The notes under the pieces: generated by a model
Told to the model about the DNA's origin: nothing
What the model saw: only the letters and a program-made list of their open reading frames with translations
The model's database searches: none
In this document: positions 8,781 to 16,639 of the stretch, one piece after another
Layout: each line of letters opens with the position of its first letter
Numbering within the stretch: position 1 is the first letter of the stretch
DNA from: Pseudacidovorax sp. RU35E
GTDB taxonomy: Bacteria > Pseudomonadota > Gammaproteobacteria > Burkholderiales > Burkholderiaceae_C
Assembly (NCBI RefSeq): GCF_900156165.1
Contig: NZ_FTMY01000017.1
Coordinates: forward strand, 1-64,000
Length of the DNA: 64,000 nucleotides
Direction: 5' to 3'
Made by a program: the position numbers and the translations under genes

Positions 8781-9718
8781 GCACGAGCACGCACGCCCGC
8801 GACCAGCGCCTGGGCCTGTGGCTGGGCATCCTGGGGGTGGCGGTGTTCGGCATCACGCTGCCCGCCACCCGCCTGGCCACGGGCACGGCCGAGGCGCCGC
8901 AGCTCTCGCCCTGGTTCGTGACCCTGGGCCGAGCCGCGCTGGCGGGGCTGCTGTCGGCGGCCTTCCTGCTGGTCACCCGCTCGCCGCTGCCGCAGCGCCA
9001 CCACTGGCGACCGCTGGCCTTCGCCACGCTGGGCAATGCGCTGGGCTATCCGCTGCTGCTGGCGCTGGCCCTGCGCACGGTCACCGCCGGGCATGCGGCC
9101 GTGGTCACGGCGCTGCTGCCGCTGGTGACCGCGGTGATCGCCGCGATGGTGCTGCGCCAGCGGGCGCACTGGGGCTTCTGGCTGTGCGCCGTGGCCGGCA
9201 GCGCGCTGGTGATCGTGTTCTCGCTGCTGCGCGCCTCGCCGCAGGGCGGCTTCGGCCTGGACCCGGCCGACCTGCTGCTGGTGGGCGGCGTGGTCGCGGC
9301 CTCGGCCGGCTACATCTATGGCGCGCAGGTCACGCCCGCACTGGGTGCGGAGCGCGTCATCTGCTGGGTCTGCGTGCTGGCGCTGCCGGTCACGCTGCCG
9401 GCCACCTTCTTTCTGTGGCCCACCACGCCGGTGGCGCCGGTCGCGTGGGGCGGCCTGGTGTACCTGGGCGTGTTCTCGATGTGGGCCGGCTTCTTCGCCT
9501 GGTACCGTGGCCTGGCGCTGGGCGGCGCGCTGCGCGTGAGCCAGGCGCAGCTGCTGCAGCCCTTCTTCTCCATCCTGGCGGCAGTGCCGATCCTGGGCGA
9601 GCGCATCGACGCCATGACACTGGGCTTCGCCCTCGCCGTGGTGGCGACGGTGCTGCTCGGCAAGAAGCTCGCCCAGCCGCCGGCCGCGGCGCGCGCCGCC
9701 ACAGAACGACCCCTCTGA
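8777..9718 (+). CDS. EamA/DMT superfamily exporter
   Basis: A 313-residue integral membrane protein with about ten predicted hydrophobic helices in two similar halves, the layout of EamA-type drug/metabolite transporters. The second half includes the VPILGERID stretch typical of this family. Its ATG overlaps the lysE-type stop (ATGA). Paired LysE and EamA exporters under one MocR regulator suggest export of surplus amino acids or amino-acid analogues. I cannot name the substrate. Confidence 0.88.
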   Translation: MSTSTHARDQRLGLWLGILGVAVFGITLPATRLATGTAEAPQLSPWFVTLGRAALAGLLSAAFLLVTRSPLPQRHHWRPLAFATLGNALGYPLLLALALRTVTAGHAAVVTALLPLVTAVIAAMVLRQRAHWGFWLCAVAGSALVIVFSLLRASPQGGFGLDPADLLLVGGVVAASAGYIYGAQVTPALGAERVICWVCVLALPVTLPATFFLWPTTPVAPVAWGGLVYLGVFSMWAGFFAWYRGLALGGALRVSQAQLLQPFFSILAAVPILGERIDAMTLGFALAVVATVLLGKKLAQPPAAARAATERPL

Positions 9719-9786
9719 CCCTTTTGCAAGACCCTGCCCCGGCCCGCGTGAGGCCTGGCACACGACAACCCGACAAGGAGCACCCC

Positions 9787-11001
9787 ATGACGACCTGGAA
9801 ACTCGCCGCCCGCGCCGAGAAGATGAACCCCTCCGCCATCCGCGAGATCCTCAAGGTGACCGAGCGGCCGAACGTGATCAGCCTGGCCGGCGGCCTGCCC
9901 TCGCCCAAGACCTTCCCGGTGGCGGAGTTCGCCGCTGCCTGCGCCGAGGTGCTGGCCACCGATGGCCAGGGCGCGCTGCAGTACGCGGCCAGCGAGGGCT
10001 ACGCGCCGCTGCGTCAGGCCGTGGCCGACATGCTGCCCTGGGACGTGGATGCCGACCAGGTGCTGATCACCACCGGCTCGCAGCAGGGCCTGGACCTGAT
10101 CGCCAAGGTGCTGATCGACCCGCAAGCCAAGGTGCTGGTGGAGACGCCCACCTACCTGGGCGCGCTGCAGGCCTTCAGCCCCATGGAGCCGCAGGCCGTG
10201 AGCGTGGCCAGCGATGCCGAAGGCGTGCTGCCCGAAGACCTGAGCGCCAAGGCCGCCGGTGCGCGCTTCATCTACCTGCTGCCCAACTTCCAGAACCCCA
10301 CTGGCCGCACCATGAGCGAGGCGCGCCGCGCCGCGGTGTCGGCCGCCGCCCAGGCCGCGGGCCTGCCGATCATCGAAGACAACCCCTACGGCGAGCTGTG
10401 GTTCGACGAGGCGCCGCCGCTGCCGCTGACGGCGCGCAACCCCGAGGGCTGCATCTATCTGGGCTCCTTCTCCAAGGTGCTGGCGCCGGGCCTGCGGCTG
10501 GGCTTCCTGGTGGCGCCCAAGGCGCTGTACCCCAAGCTGCTGCAGGCCAAGCAGGCGGTGGACCTGCACACGCCCATCTTCACGCAGCGCATGGTGAGCA
10601 CGGTGATGCAGGGCGGCTTCCTGGAGCGGCATGTGCCCAAGATCCGCGCGCTCTACAAGGCGCAGCGCGACGCCATGGTGAGTGCGCTGCAGCGCGAGAT
10701 GAAGGGTCTGGATGTCGAGTTCAACGTGCCCAAGGGCGGCATGTTCCTGTGGCTGCGCATGCCCGAGGGCATCGACGCGACGGCGCTGCTGGCCCAGGCC
10801 GTCGAGCGCAACGTGGCCTTCGTGCCCGGCTCGCCCTTCTATGCGGGCGAAGCCGATCCGCGCACGCTGCGCCTCTCGTTCGTGACCGCCACCGAGCAGC
10901 AGATCGCCACCGCCATCGCCGCCCTGGCCGAGACGGTGCGTGAGGCACTGGCCCACCGCGCCGCGGCGCTGGTGCAGCAGCAGCTGGCCGCGGCCCACTG
11001 A
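9787..11001 (+). CDS. PLP-dependent class I/II aminotransferase
   Basis: A 404-residue fold-type I aminotransferase. The N-terminal block ISLAGGLPSPKTFP resembles 2-aminoadipate, aromatic and AlaA-like transaminases. The PLP lysine is K230 in SFSKVLAPGLRLGF, and the PLP aspartate lies in IIEDNPYGELWF. The start ATG 9787 has an AAGGAG Shine-Dalgarno at 9775-9780. It probably transfers amino groups between an amino acid and 2-oxoglutarate; the preferred donor is unknown. Its place behind two exporters and a PLP-sensing MocR regulator suggests amino-acid homeostasis or catabolism. Confidence 0.88.
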   Translation: MTTWKLAARAEKMNPSAIREILKVTERPNVISLAGGLPSPKTFPVAEFAAACAEVLATDGQGALQYAASEGYAPLRQAVADMLPWDVDADQVLITTGSQQGLDLIAKVLIDPQAKVLVETPTYLGALQAFSPMEPQAVSVASDAEGVLPEDLSAKAAGARFIYLLPNFQNPTGRTMSEARRAAVSAAAQAAGLPIIEDNPYGELWFDEAPPLPLTARNPEGCIYLGSFSKVLAPGLRLGFLVAPKALYPKLLQAKQAVDLHTPIFTQRMVSTVMQGGFLERHVPKIRALYKAQRDAMVSALQREMKGLDVEFNVPKGGMFLWLRMPEGIDATALLAQAVERNVAFVPGSPFYAGEADPRTLRLSFVTATEQQIATAIAALAETVREALAHRAAALVQQQLAAAH

Positions 11002-11026
11002 CGCCCGACGCCAAAGGCCCCCCGCC

Positions 11027-11644
11027 ATGCACACCGCCATCCTCACCTTCGACGGCTTCAACGAGCTCGACTCGCTGATCGCCCTGGGCGTGCTCAACCG
11101 CATCAAGCGCCCTGGCTGGCGCGTCACGCTGGCGGCACCCACGGCGCGCGTCACCTCGATGAACGGCGTCACGCTGGAGGCCACCGCCTCGCTGGAAGAA
11201 GCCGCCCAGGCTGACGCCGTGCTGGTGGGCAGCGGCCTCCGCACGCGCGAGGTGGTGGCCGATGCGGCGCTGATGGCACGCCTGCGCCTCGACCCGACGC
11301 GCCAGCTCATCGGCGCCCAGTGCTCCGGCACGCTGGTGCTGGCGCGCCTGGGCCTGCTGGGCACGGTGCCTGCCTGCACGGACCTCACCACCAAGCCCTG
11401 GGTACAGGAGGCCGGCGTGCGCGTGCTCGACCAGCCCTTCTTCGCCGACGGCAACGTGGCCACGGCCGGCGGCTGCCTGGCCTCGCCCTACTTGGCCGCC
11501 TGGCTGATCGCGCGCAGCGAAGGCATCGCCGCCGCCCGCGATGCGCTGCACTACGTCGCGCCCGTCGGCGAGAAGGACGACTACGTGGCCCGCGCGATGG
11601 CCGCCGTCGCGCCCTACCTGCCCGCCGCCGCTGCCACGGCCTGA
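11027..11644 (+). CDS. DJ-1/PfpI family protein
   Basis: A 205-residue protein of the DJ-1/PfpI class I glutamine-amidotransferase-like fold. The nucleophile elbow is GAQCSGTLVLARLG, with the reactive cysteine near residue 98. It begins MHTAILTFDGFNELD, with the acidic residue usual in the family (FDGFNE). Members act as deglycase/glyoxalase-like enzymes, isonitrile hydratases or regulators, so the exact role stays open. ATG 11027 lies 25 bases after the aminotransferase stop, consistent with one operon. Confidence 0.82.
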   Translation: MHTAILTFDGFNELDSLIALGVLNRIKRPGWRVTLAAPTARVTSMNGVTLEATASLEEAAQADAVLVGSGLRTREVVADAALMARLRLDPTRQLIGAQCSGTLVLARLGLLGTVPACTDLTTKPWVQEAGVRVLDQPFFADGNVATAGGCLASPYLAAWLIARSEGIAAARDALHYVAPVGEKDDYVARAMAAVAPYLPAAAATA

Positions 11645-11668
11645 TCCGCCTCGACAAGGAAACCGACC

Positions 11669-12310
11669 ATGCTCAATCTCTGGGGCCGCATCAGCTCGAT
11701 CAACGTGCGCAAGGTGGTGTGGTGCGCGCAGGAACTCGGCCTGGACTTCCAGCGCACCGAGGCCGGCGGCGCCCATGGCCTGGTGCACACGCCCGAATAC
11801 CTGGCGATGAACCCGAATGCGCTGGTGCCGCTGCTGCAGGACGGCGAGGGCGACGCCCGCTTCGTGCTGTGGGAAAGCAACGTGATCGTGCGCTACCTCT
11901 GCGCCCGCCATTCGCACGGGCTCATGTACCCCGAGCCGCTGAAGGCGCGCTTCGACGCCGAGCGCTGGATGGACTGGCAGCAGACCACACTCAACCCCGC
12001 CGGCCGCGACGCCTTCGTGCAACTGGTGCGCGTGCCGGCCGCCGAACGCGATGCGCAGGCCGTCGCCGCCTCCATCGCCGCGACCGAGCCGCTGATGGCC
12101 ATGCTCGACACCCGCCTGGCCGGCCGCGACTTCATGACCGGCGAGCGGTTCACCATGGCCGACATCCCGGTCGCCTGCGAAGTGCACCGCTGGTTCGGCC
12201 TGCCACCGACCGAGTACCGCCGCCCTTCATGGCCGAACGTGGAGCGCTGGTTCGACGCCCTGCGCACCCGGCCGGCCGCCCTCGGCGTGCTGGATCTGGC
12301 GCTGGCCTGA
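11669..12310 (+). CDS. glutathione S-transferase family protein
   Basis: A 213-residue GST with an N-terminal thioredoxin-like domain (LWGRISSINVRKVVWCAQELGLDF) and an all-helical C-terminal domain. The serine pair in RISSINVRKV and the WESNVIVRYL glutathione-binding segment fit the bacterial theta/beta-like GSTs. It starts 24 bases after the DJ-1/PfpI gene, preceded by an AAGGAAA ribosome binding site. Conjugation of glutathione to an electrophile is the family reaction; the substrate is unknown. Confidence 0.88.
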   Translation: MLNLWGRISSINVRKVVWCAQELGLDFQRTEAGGAHGLVHTPEYLAMNPNALVPLLQDGEGDARFVLWESNVIVRYLCARHSHGLMYPEPLKARFDAERWMDWQQTTLNPAGRDAFVQLVRVPAAERDAQAVAASIAATEPLMAMLDTRLAGRDFMTGERFTMADIPVACEVHRWFGLPPTEYRRPSWPNVERWFDALRTRPAALGVLDLALA

Positions 12311-12416
12311 TCCGCCGCGGGCCCGCCCGCGGCACATGGCGCCCGACCGGCGCCCGCAGGCGCCACGGCGCCGCCCTCTCCGCTTCCTCCTTCATTTCCG
12401 CTTCCCGAGTCCCGCC

Positions 12417-13367
12417 ATGAGAACCCGCCCCTTCCGCCAGCCCGACGTCTTCACCGACACGCCCACCCGCGGCAATCCGGTCGCCGTGGTGCTGGACGGC
12501 CAGGACCTGGACGACGAGGCCATGCAGCGCTTCGCGCGCTGGACCAACCTGTCGGAGACCACCTTCGTGCTGCCGCCCACCGCCGAAGGCGCGGCCGGCG
12601 GTGCGGACTACCGGGTGCGCATCTTCACGCCCGGCGGCGAGCTGCCCTTCGCCGGCCATCCCACGCTGGGCACCTGCCGCGCCTGGCTGGCGCATGGCGG
12701 CCAGCCGCGGCGGGCCGGCGGCATCGTGCAGGAATGCGCCATCGGCTTGGTGCCGATCCGCGCCGAGGGCGAACGCCTGGCCTTCGCCGCGCCGCCGCTC
12801 CGGCGCAGCGCGCCCAGCCCCATGCTGCTGTCCAAGGTGGCGGCGGCCATGGGCCTGAAGGCCTCGCAGATCGAGGCGGCGCAGTGCCTCGACAACGGCC
12901 CGGTCTGGCTGGGCCTGCTGCTGGACAGCCCCGACTCGGTGCTGGCGCTGCGGCCCGACCATGCCGCGCTCAAGGCACTCGGCCAGAAGGTGGGCGTGGC
13001 CGCGCGCACGCCTGCACAGGATGCCGGCGCGCCGCCGCTCATCGGCCGCGCCAACCGCGAGGCCCGCGCCTTCGGGGCCCGCAGCAGCACGGCGGCCGCC
13101 GCAGCGGTGGCCGCGCCCGCGGTCGATCTGGAAGTGCGCGGCTTCGCGGCCCCCATCGGCGTGGAGGAGGACCCGGTCACCGGCAGCCTCAACGCCAGCC
13201 TGGCGCAATGGCTGATCGCCGATGGGCTGATGCCGACGCGCTACGTCGCCGGCCAGGGCCAGTGCCTGGGCCGCGACGGCCGGGTGCATGTGACGCAGGA
13301 CGAATCGGGCCAGGTCTGGATCGGCGGCGACGTGGCCGACTGCATCGAGGGCCGGGTGCTGCTCTGA
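12417..13367 (+). CDS. PhzF family isomerase/epimerase
   Basis: A 316-residue member of the PhzF/diaminopimelate-epimerase-like fold. The N-terminal FRQPDVFTDTPTRGNPVAVVLDG, here shortened to the recognisable DVFTDTPTRGNPVAV, and the catalytic-glutamate block NLSETTFVLPP are typical. PGGELPFAGHPTLGTC and, near the end, GVEEDPVTGSLNASLAQW are further family signatures. No phenazine genes lie nearby, so a role in phenazine biosynthesis should not be assumed. Most PhzF paralogues act on unknown small molecules. ATG 12417 is chosen because the family fold begins there. Confidence 0.88.
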   Translation: MRTRPFRQPDVFTDTPTRGNPVAVVLDGQDLDDEAMQRFARWTNLSETTFVLPPTAEGAAGGADYRVRIFTPGGELPFAGHPTLGTCRAWLAHGGQPRRAGGIVQECAIGLVPIRAEGERLAFAAPPLRRSAPSPMLLSKVAAAMGLKASQIEAAQCLDNGPVWLGLLLDSPDSVLALRPDHAALKALGQKVGVAARTPAQDAGAPPLIGRANREARAFGARSSTAAAAAVAAPAVDLEVRGFAAPIGVEEDPVTGSLNASLAQWLIADGLMPTRYVAGQGQCLGRDGRVHVTQDESGQVWIGGDVADCIEGRVLL

Positions 13368-13439
13368 CCGACCACTAACGGCAACACCATCCGTTCCTGC
13401 ACAGGCCGCCGCCTCAACCGCCTGACACCGAGCCCTTCC

Positions 13440-14132
13440 ATGACCGTCCACGTCGACCATCTCGTCATCGCCGCCGCCTCCCTGGACCAGGGCATCGCCT
13501 GGTGCGAGGCCACGCTGGGCCTCCTGCCCGGCCCGGGGGGCGCCCATCCGCTGATGGGCACGTACAACCGACTGCTGGCGCTGGGTGGCGCGGACCATCC
13601 GCGCTGCTACCTGGAGATCATCGCCATCGACCCGACGGTCCGCCCGACGCGCGCGCCAGGCCTGCGCCGCTGGTTCGACCTGGACGACGAGGCGATGCAG
13701 GCCTCGCTGGCGCGACAGGGGCCGCGCCTGGTGCACTGGGTGGCCCGCGTGCCCGATGCGCCAGCGGCCGTGCAGGCCCTGGCCGCCCCCCCGCTGTCCA
13801 TCGCCCGCGGGCCGCTGCTGGCGGCCTCACGCGAGACGGCGGCGGGCCGGCTGCAGTGGCGCATCACCGTGCGCGACGACGGCCAGCGCCTCTTTGGCGG
13901 GGCGCTGCCCACGCTCATCGAATGGGGCGGCCTGCACCCGGCCGAGCATTTGCCACCGTCGGGCCTGGAACTGCGGGGCCTGGCCGCCAGCCAGCCCGAC
14001 CCGGCGCCGCTGCGGGCCGCCCTGGCAGTGCTGGGCCTGGCCGACGGCATGCCCGTCACCGCCGGCGCACCCGGGCTGCAGGCGCGGCTTCTGACGCCCC
14101 GCGGCGAGGTGCTGCTCGACTCGCGGGTCTGA
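13440..14132 (+). CDS. VOC/glyoxalase-like domain protein
   Basis: A 230-residue protein opening with the vicinal oxygen chelate pattern VDHLVIAAASLDQGIAWCEATLG, in which H7 could be a metal ligand. It matches the longer glyoxalase-like (Glyoxalase_3 type) proteins common in proteobacteria. A YLEIIAIDP strand supports the fold. The precise reaction is unknown. It lies 72 bases after phzF-like and 88 bases before the PLP dehydratase gene, all on one strand. Confidence 0.78.
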   Translation: MTVHVDHLVIAAASLDQGIAWCEATLGLLPGPGGAHPLMGTYNRLLALGGADHPRCYLEIIAIDPTVRPTRAPGLRRWFDLDDEAMQASLARQGPRLVHWVARVPDAPAAVQALAAPPLSIARGPLLAASRETAAGRLQWRITVRDDGQRLFGGALPTLIEWGGLHPAEHLPPSGLELRGLAASQPDPAPLRAALAVLGLADGMPVTAGAPGLQARLLTPRGEVLLDSRV

Positions 14133-14220
14133 GCGCGCGCCGTCTTCGACGATCCGCCCGCCGCGTCGAGGCCTCAACTCCGGACGACCCGTCCGCTTCC
14201 TTGCCTTTCCAGGACCCGCC

Positions 14221-15204
14221 ATGCGCTTTTCTGCCGACGACATCACCACCGCCCTGGCGACCGTGCGCAGCGCCCTGCCGCCCACGCCGCAATACCGCTG
14301 GCCGCTGATCGAGCAGCCGCTCGGCGCCGAGGCCTGGGTCAAGCACGAGAACCACACCCCGGTGGGCGCCTTCAAGGTGCGCGGCGGGCTGACGTATTTC
14401 GAGCATCTGCGTCGCACGCAGCCCGAAGTGCGGCATGTGATCAGCGCCACCCGAGGCAACCACGGACAGTCGGTCGGCTTCGCGGCGCGACGCCATGGCC
14501 TGCAGGCCACCATCGTGGTGCCGCACGGCAATTCGCTCGAGAAGAACGCCGCCATGCGCGCCCTGGGCGTGGAACTGGTCGAGCACGGCGATGACTTCCA
14601 GGCGGCGGCCGACCACGCTGCCGCGCTGGCGACGCAGCATGGGCTGCACCGCATCCCGTCCTTCCACCGCGAACTGGTGCGCGGCGTGGCCACGGCCTAC
14701 GTCGAATTCTTCGAGGCGACGAAGGCTGCCGGCGGCGCGCCGGACGTGCTGTTCGTGCCGATCGGGCTGGGCTCGGGCTTTGCCGGCGCGGCGGCGGCGC
14801 GGGCTCATTGCGGCGTCGCCACGCAGCTGGTGGGTGTGGTGTCGGCGCATGCGGACGCCTGCCTGCAGTCCTGGCGCAGCGGCACGCTGGTGGAGTCGCC
14901 CGCCACCACCCGCATCGCCGACGGCATGGCCTGCCGCACGCCGGTCGCCGAGTCGGTGGCGGTCGTGCGCGCGGAGGCCGAGGACGTGGTGGCCGTCAGC
15001 GACGACGAGGTGGCCGCCGCCATGCGCCTGCTCTACACCGCCACGCACAACGTGGCCGAAGGCGCCGGCGCCGCCGCGCTGGCCGCGGCGCTGCAGCAGC
15101 GGGGACGCTGGGCGGGAAAGCGCGTCGGGCTGGCGCTGACTGGCGGCAATGTGGATGCACCGATGTTTGCCGAGGTACTGGCCGGCGCTGCCACCGGGGG
15201 CTGA
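14221..15204 (+). CDS. threonine/serine dehydratase-like PLP enzyme
   Basis: A 327-residue fold-type II PLP enzyme. The PLP lysine sits in TPVGAFKVRGG near residue 54, the substrate loop is ATRGNHGQSVGFAA, and the phosphate-binding glycines are in IGLGSGFAG. These match the threonine/serine ammonia-lyase family, including catabolic dehydratases. No C-terminal ACT domain is present, so it resembles catabolic rather than feedback-controlled biosynthetic enzymes. It deaminates a hydroxy-amino acid to a keto acid by inference. It is the last clear metabolic gene of the plus-strand run that begins at 8181. Confidence 0.85.
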   Translation: MRFSADDITTALATVRSALPPTPQYRWPLIEQPLGAEAWVKHENHTPVGAFKVRGGLTYFEHLRRTQPEVRHVISATRGNHGQSVGFAARRHGLQATIVVPHGNSLEKNAAMRALGVELVEHGDDFQAAADHAAALATQHGLHRIPSFHRELVRGVATAYVEFFEATKAAGGAPDVLFVPIGLGSGFAGAAAARAHCGVATQLVGVVSAHADACLQSWRSGTLVESPATTRIADGMACRTPVAESVAVVRAEAEDVVAVSDDEVAAAMRLLYTATHNVAEGAGAAALAAALQQRGRWAGKRVGLALTGGNVDAPMFAEVLAGAATGG

Positions 15205-15328
15205 GGCAGGCCCTTCCTCTCCCGCACGGCGAGAGGGCGCACAGCAGCGGTCACCGAAGCGACGGCCGCCGCGCCCCCCGTCCCACGCGCGACAAGCGCA
15301 GCACGCTCGCTTTGGACAATCGCCCGCC

Positions 15329-16003
15329 ATGGGAACGCTCTACCTCGTGCGCCACGGCCAGGCCTCGTTCGGCTCCGACGACTACGACCGCCTCAGCGAG
15401 CTCGGCCACCGGCAGGCCGAACGGCTGGGCGAATACTGGCGCGAGCGCGGCATGCGCTTCGATGCGGTGATCACCGGCACCCTGCGCCGCCACCGCGAGA
15501 CCTGGGAAGGCATCGCCCGCGGCATGCAGCTGCCGCCGCAGGACGTGCTGCCCTGGCCGGGCCTGAACGAATACGACAGCGAGGCGGTGGTCGCCACCAT
15601 CCATCCGGAGAAGCTGCCCAAGGCCGACACGCCCGAGCTGTACAAGGCCCACTTCCGCCTGCTGCGCCAAGGCCTGTCGGCCTGGATGAACGGGCAGGCG
15701 GCACCGGTGGGCATGCCGAGCTATGTGGACTTTCTGGCCGGCGTGACGACCGCGCTGGACCATGTGCGCGACCGCCACCATGGCGCGAAGGTGCTGGTGG
15801 TCAGCAGCGGCGGGCCGATCTCGACCGCCGTGGGCCATGTGCTGGGCACCTCACCCGAAACCACGATCGAGCTGAACCTGCGCATCCGCAACACGGCCGT
15901 CACGGAGTTCGCGTTCACGCCCAAGCGGCACATGCTCGTGACGTACAACACCCTGCCGCATCTGGACGGTCCGGCCTACGAAAAGTGGGTGACGTACGCC
16001 TGA
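15329..16003 (+). CDS. histidine phosphatase family protein
   Basis: A 224-residue member of the phosphoglycerate mutase-like histidine phosphatases. The catalytic LVRHGQASFGSDDY block lies at residues 6-19. A second conserved arginine region reads ITGTLRRHRETW, and the late VSSGGPISTAV replaces the usual second-histidine stretch. The substrate could be a small phosphate ester or a phosphoprotein. The stop abuts the convergent cutA stop in a TGATCA sequence. Confidence 0.85.
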   Translation: MGTLYLVRHGQASFGSDDYDRLSELGHRQAERLGEYWRERGMRFDAVITGTLRRHRETWEGIARGMQLPPQDVLPWPGLNEYDSEAVVATIHPEKLPKADTPELYKAHFRLLRQGLSAWMNGQAAPVGMPSYVDFLAGVTTALDHVRDRHHGAKVLVVSSGGPISTAVGHVLGTSPETTIELNLRIRNTAVTEFAFTPKRHMLVTYNTLPHLDGPAYEKWVTYA

Positions 16004-16339
16004 TCAGGCGGCCGCGGGCGGCTCTGCGGTGGCTTCGGCCAGCCAGCGCAGGTAGGCCGGCGAGCCGGCCGTGATGGGCAGTTGCACCACCTCCGGCACG
16101 GCATAGCTGTGCTTCTCGTCGATCAGCGCCTGTAGCGCCTCGAACCGGCCTGCGCGTGTCTTGCAGATCAGCAGCCACTCGGGCTCGCGGCGGGTCTCGC
16201 CTTCCCAGCGGTAGACGCTGCGCACCCGCTGGATCTGCACGCAGGCCGCGAGGCCCGCCTCGACCATCGCGCCGGCCAGATCCTCGGCCTCTTCTTCGGT
16301 GCCGGCCGTGGTCATCACCACGCATGCGGTGTCGGTCAT
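16004..16339 (-). CDS. cutA: divalent cation tolerance protein CutA
   Basis: A 111-residue CutA homologue of normal length. The central VYRWEGETRREPEWLLICKTRAGRF, typified by WEGE and ICKT, and the C-terminal EVVQLPITAGSPAYLRWL are family signatures. CutA forms stable trimers and has been linked to copper tolerance, though its biochemical role is unsettled. It starts four bases after the stop of the small membrane protein gene upstream, with no good Shine-Dalgarno, so translation is probably coupled. Confidence 0.93.
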   Translation of the reverse strand: MTDTACVVMTTAGTEEEAEDLAGAMVEAGLAACVQIQRVRSVYRWEGETRREPEWLLICKTRAGRFEALQALIDEKHSYAVPEVVQLPITAGSPAYLRWLAEATAEPPAAA

Positions 16340-16343
16340 GACT

Positions 16344-16595
16344 TCAGCGGCGGCGGCCGGCGACCATGCCCCAGACGAACAGCAGGATGATGGCGCCGAT
16401 CACCGAGGCGATGAAGCCGGCCGGCTGGCCCACCGTGTACCAGCCCATCGCCTGGCCCAGGTAGGTGGCGATGAAGGAGCCCACGATGCCGATCAGCGTG
16501 GTGACGATGAAGCCCGCCGAGTCGTTGCCCGGCTTGATGGCGCGCGCCACGAGGCCGACGATGAAGCCGATGAGGATGGTGCCGATGATGCCCAT
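16344..16595 (-). CDS. GlsB/YeaQ/YmgE family membrane protein
   Basis: An 83-residue protein with three hydrophobic helices, starting MGIIGTILIGFIVGLVARAI and carrying glycine-rich helices typical of the transglycosylase-associated/YeaQ stress proteins. An AAGGAG Shine-Dalgarno lies about seven bases upstream of ATG 16595. The family is stress-inducible in many bacteria, but its molecular role is unknown. It lies between a hybrid histidine kinase and cutA on the same strand. Confidence 0.9.
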   Translation of the reverse strand: MGIIGTILIGFIVGLVARAIKPGNDSAGFIVTTLIGIVGSFIATYLGQAMGWYTVGQPAGFIASVIGAIILLFVWGMVAGRRR

Positions 16596-16639
16596 GGTGT
16601 TCTCCTTGAAGGTTGAGAGGGTGAAGAAAAGGGTACTGC

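Noticed and set aside
12417-13367. Phenazine biosynthesis locus
   Set aside because: Only a PhzF-fold protein is present; no other phz genes accompany it.
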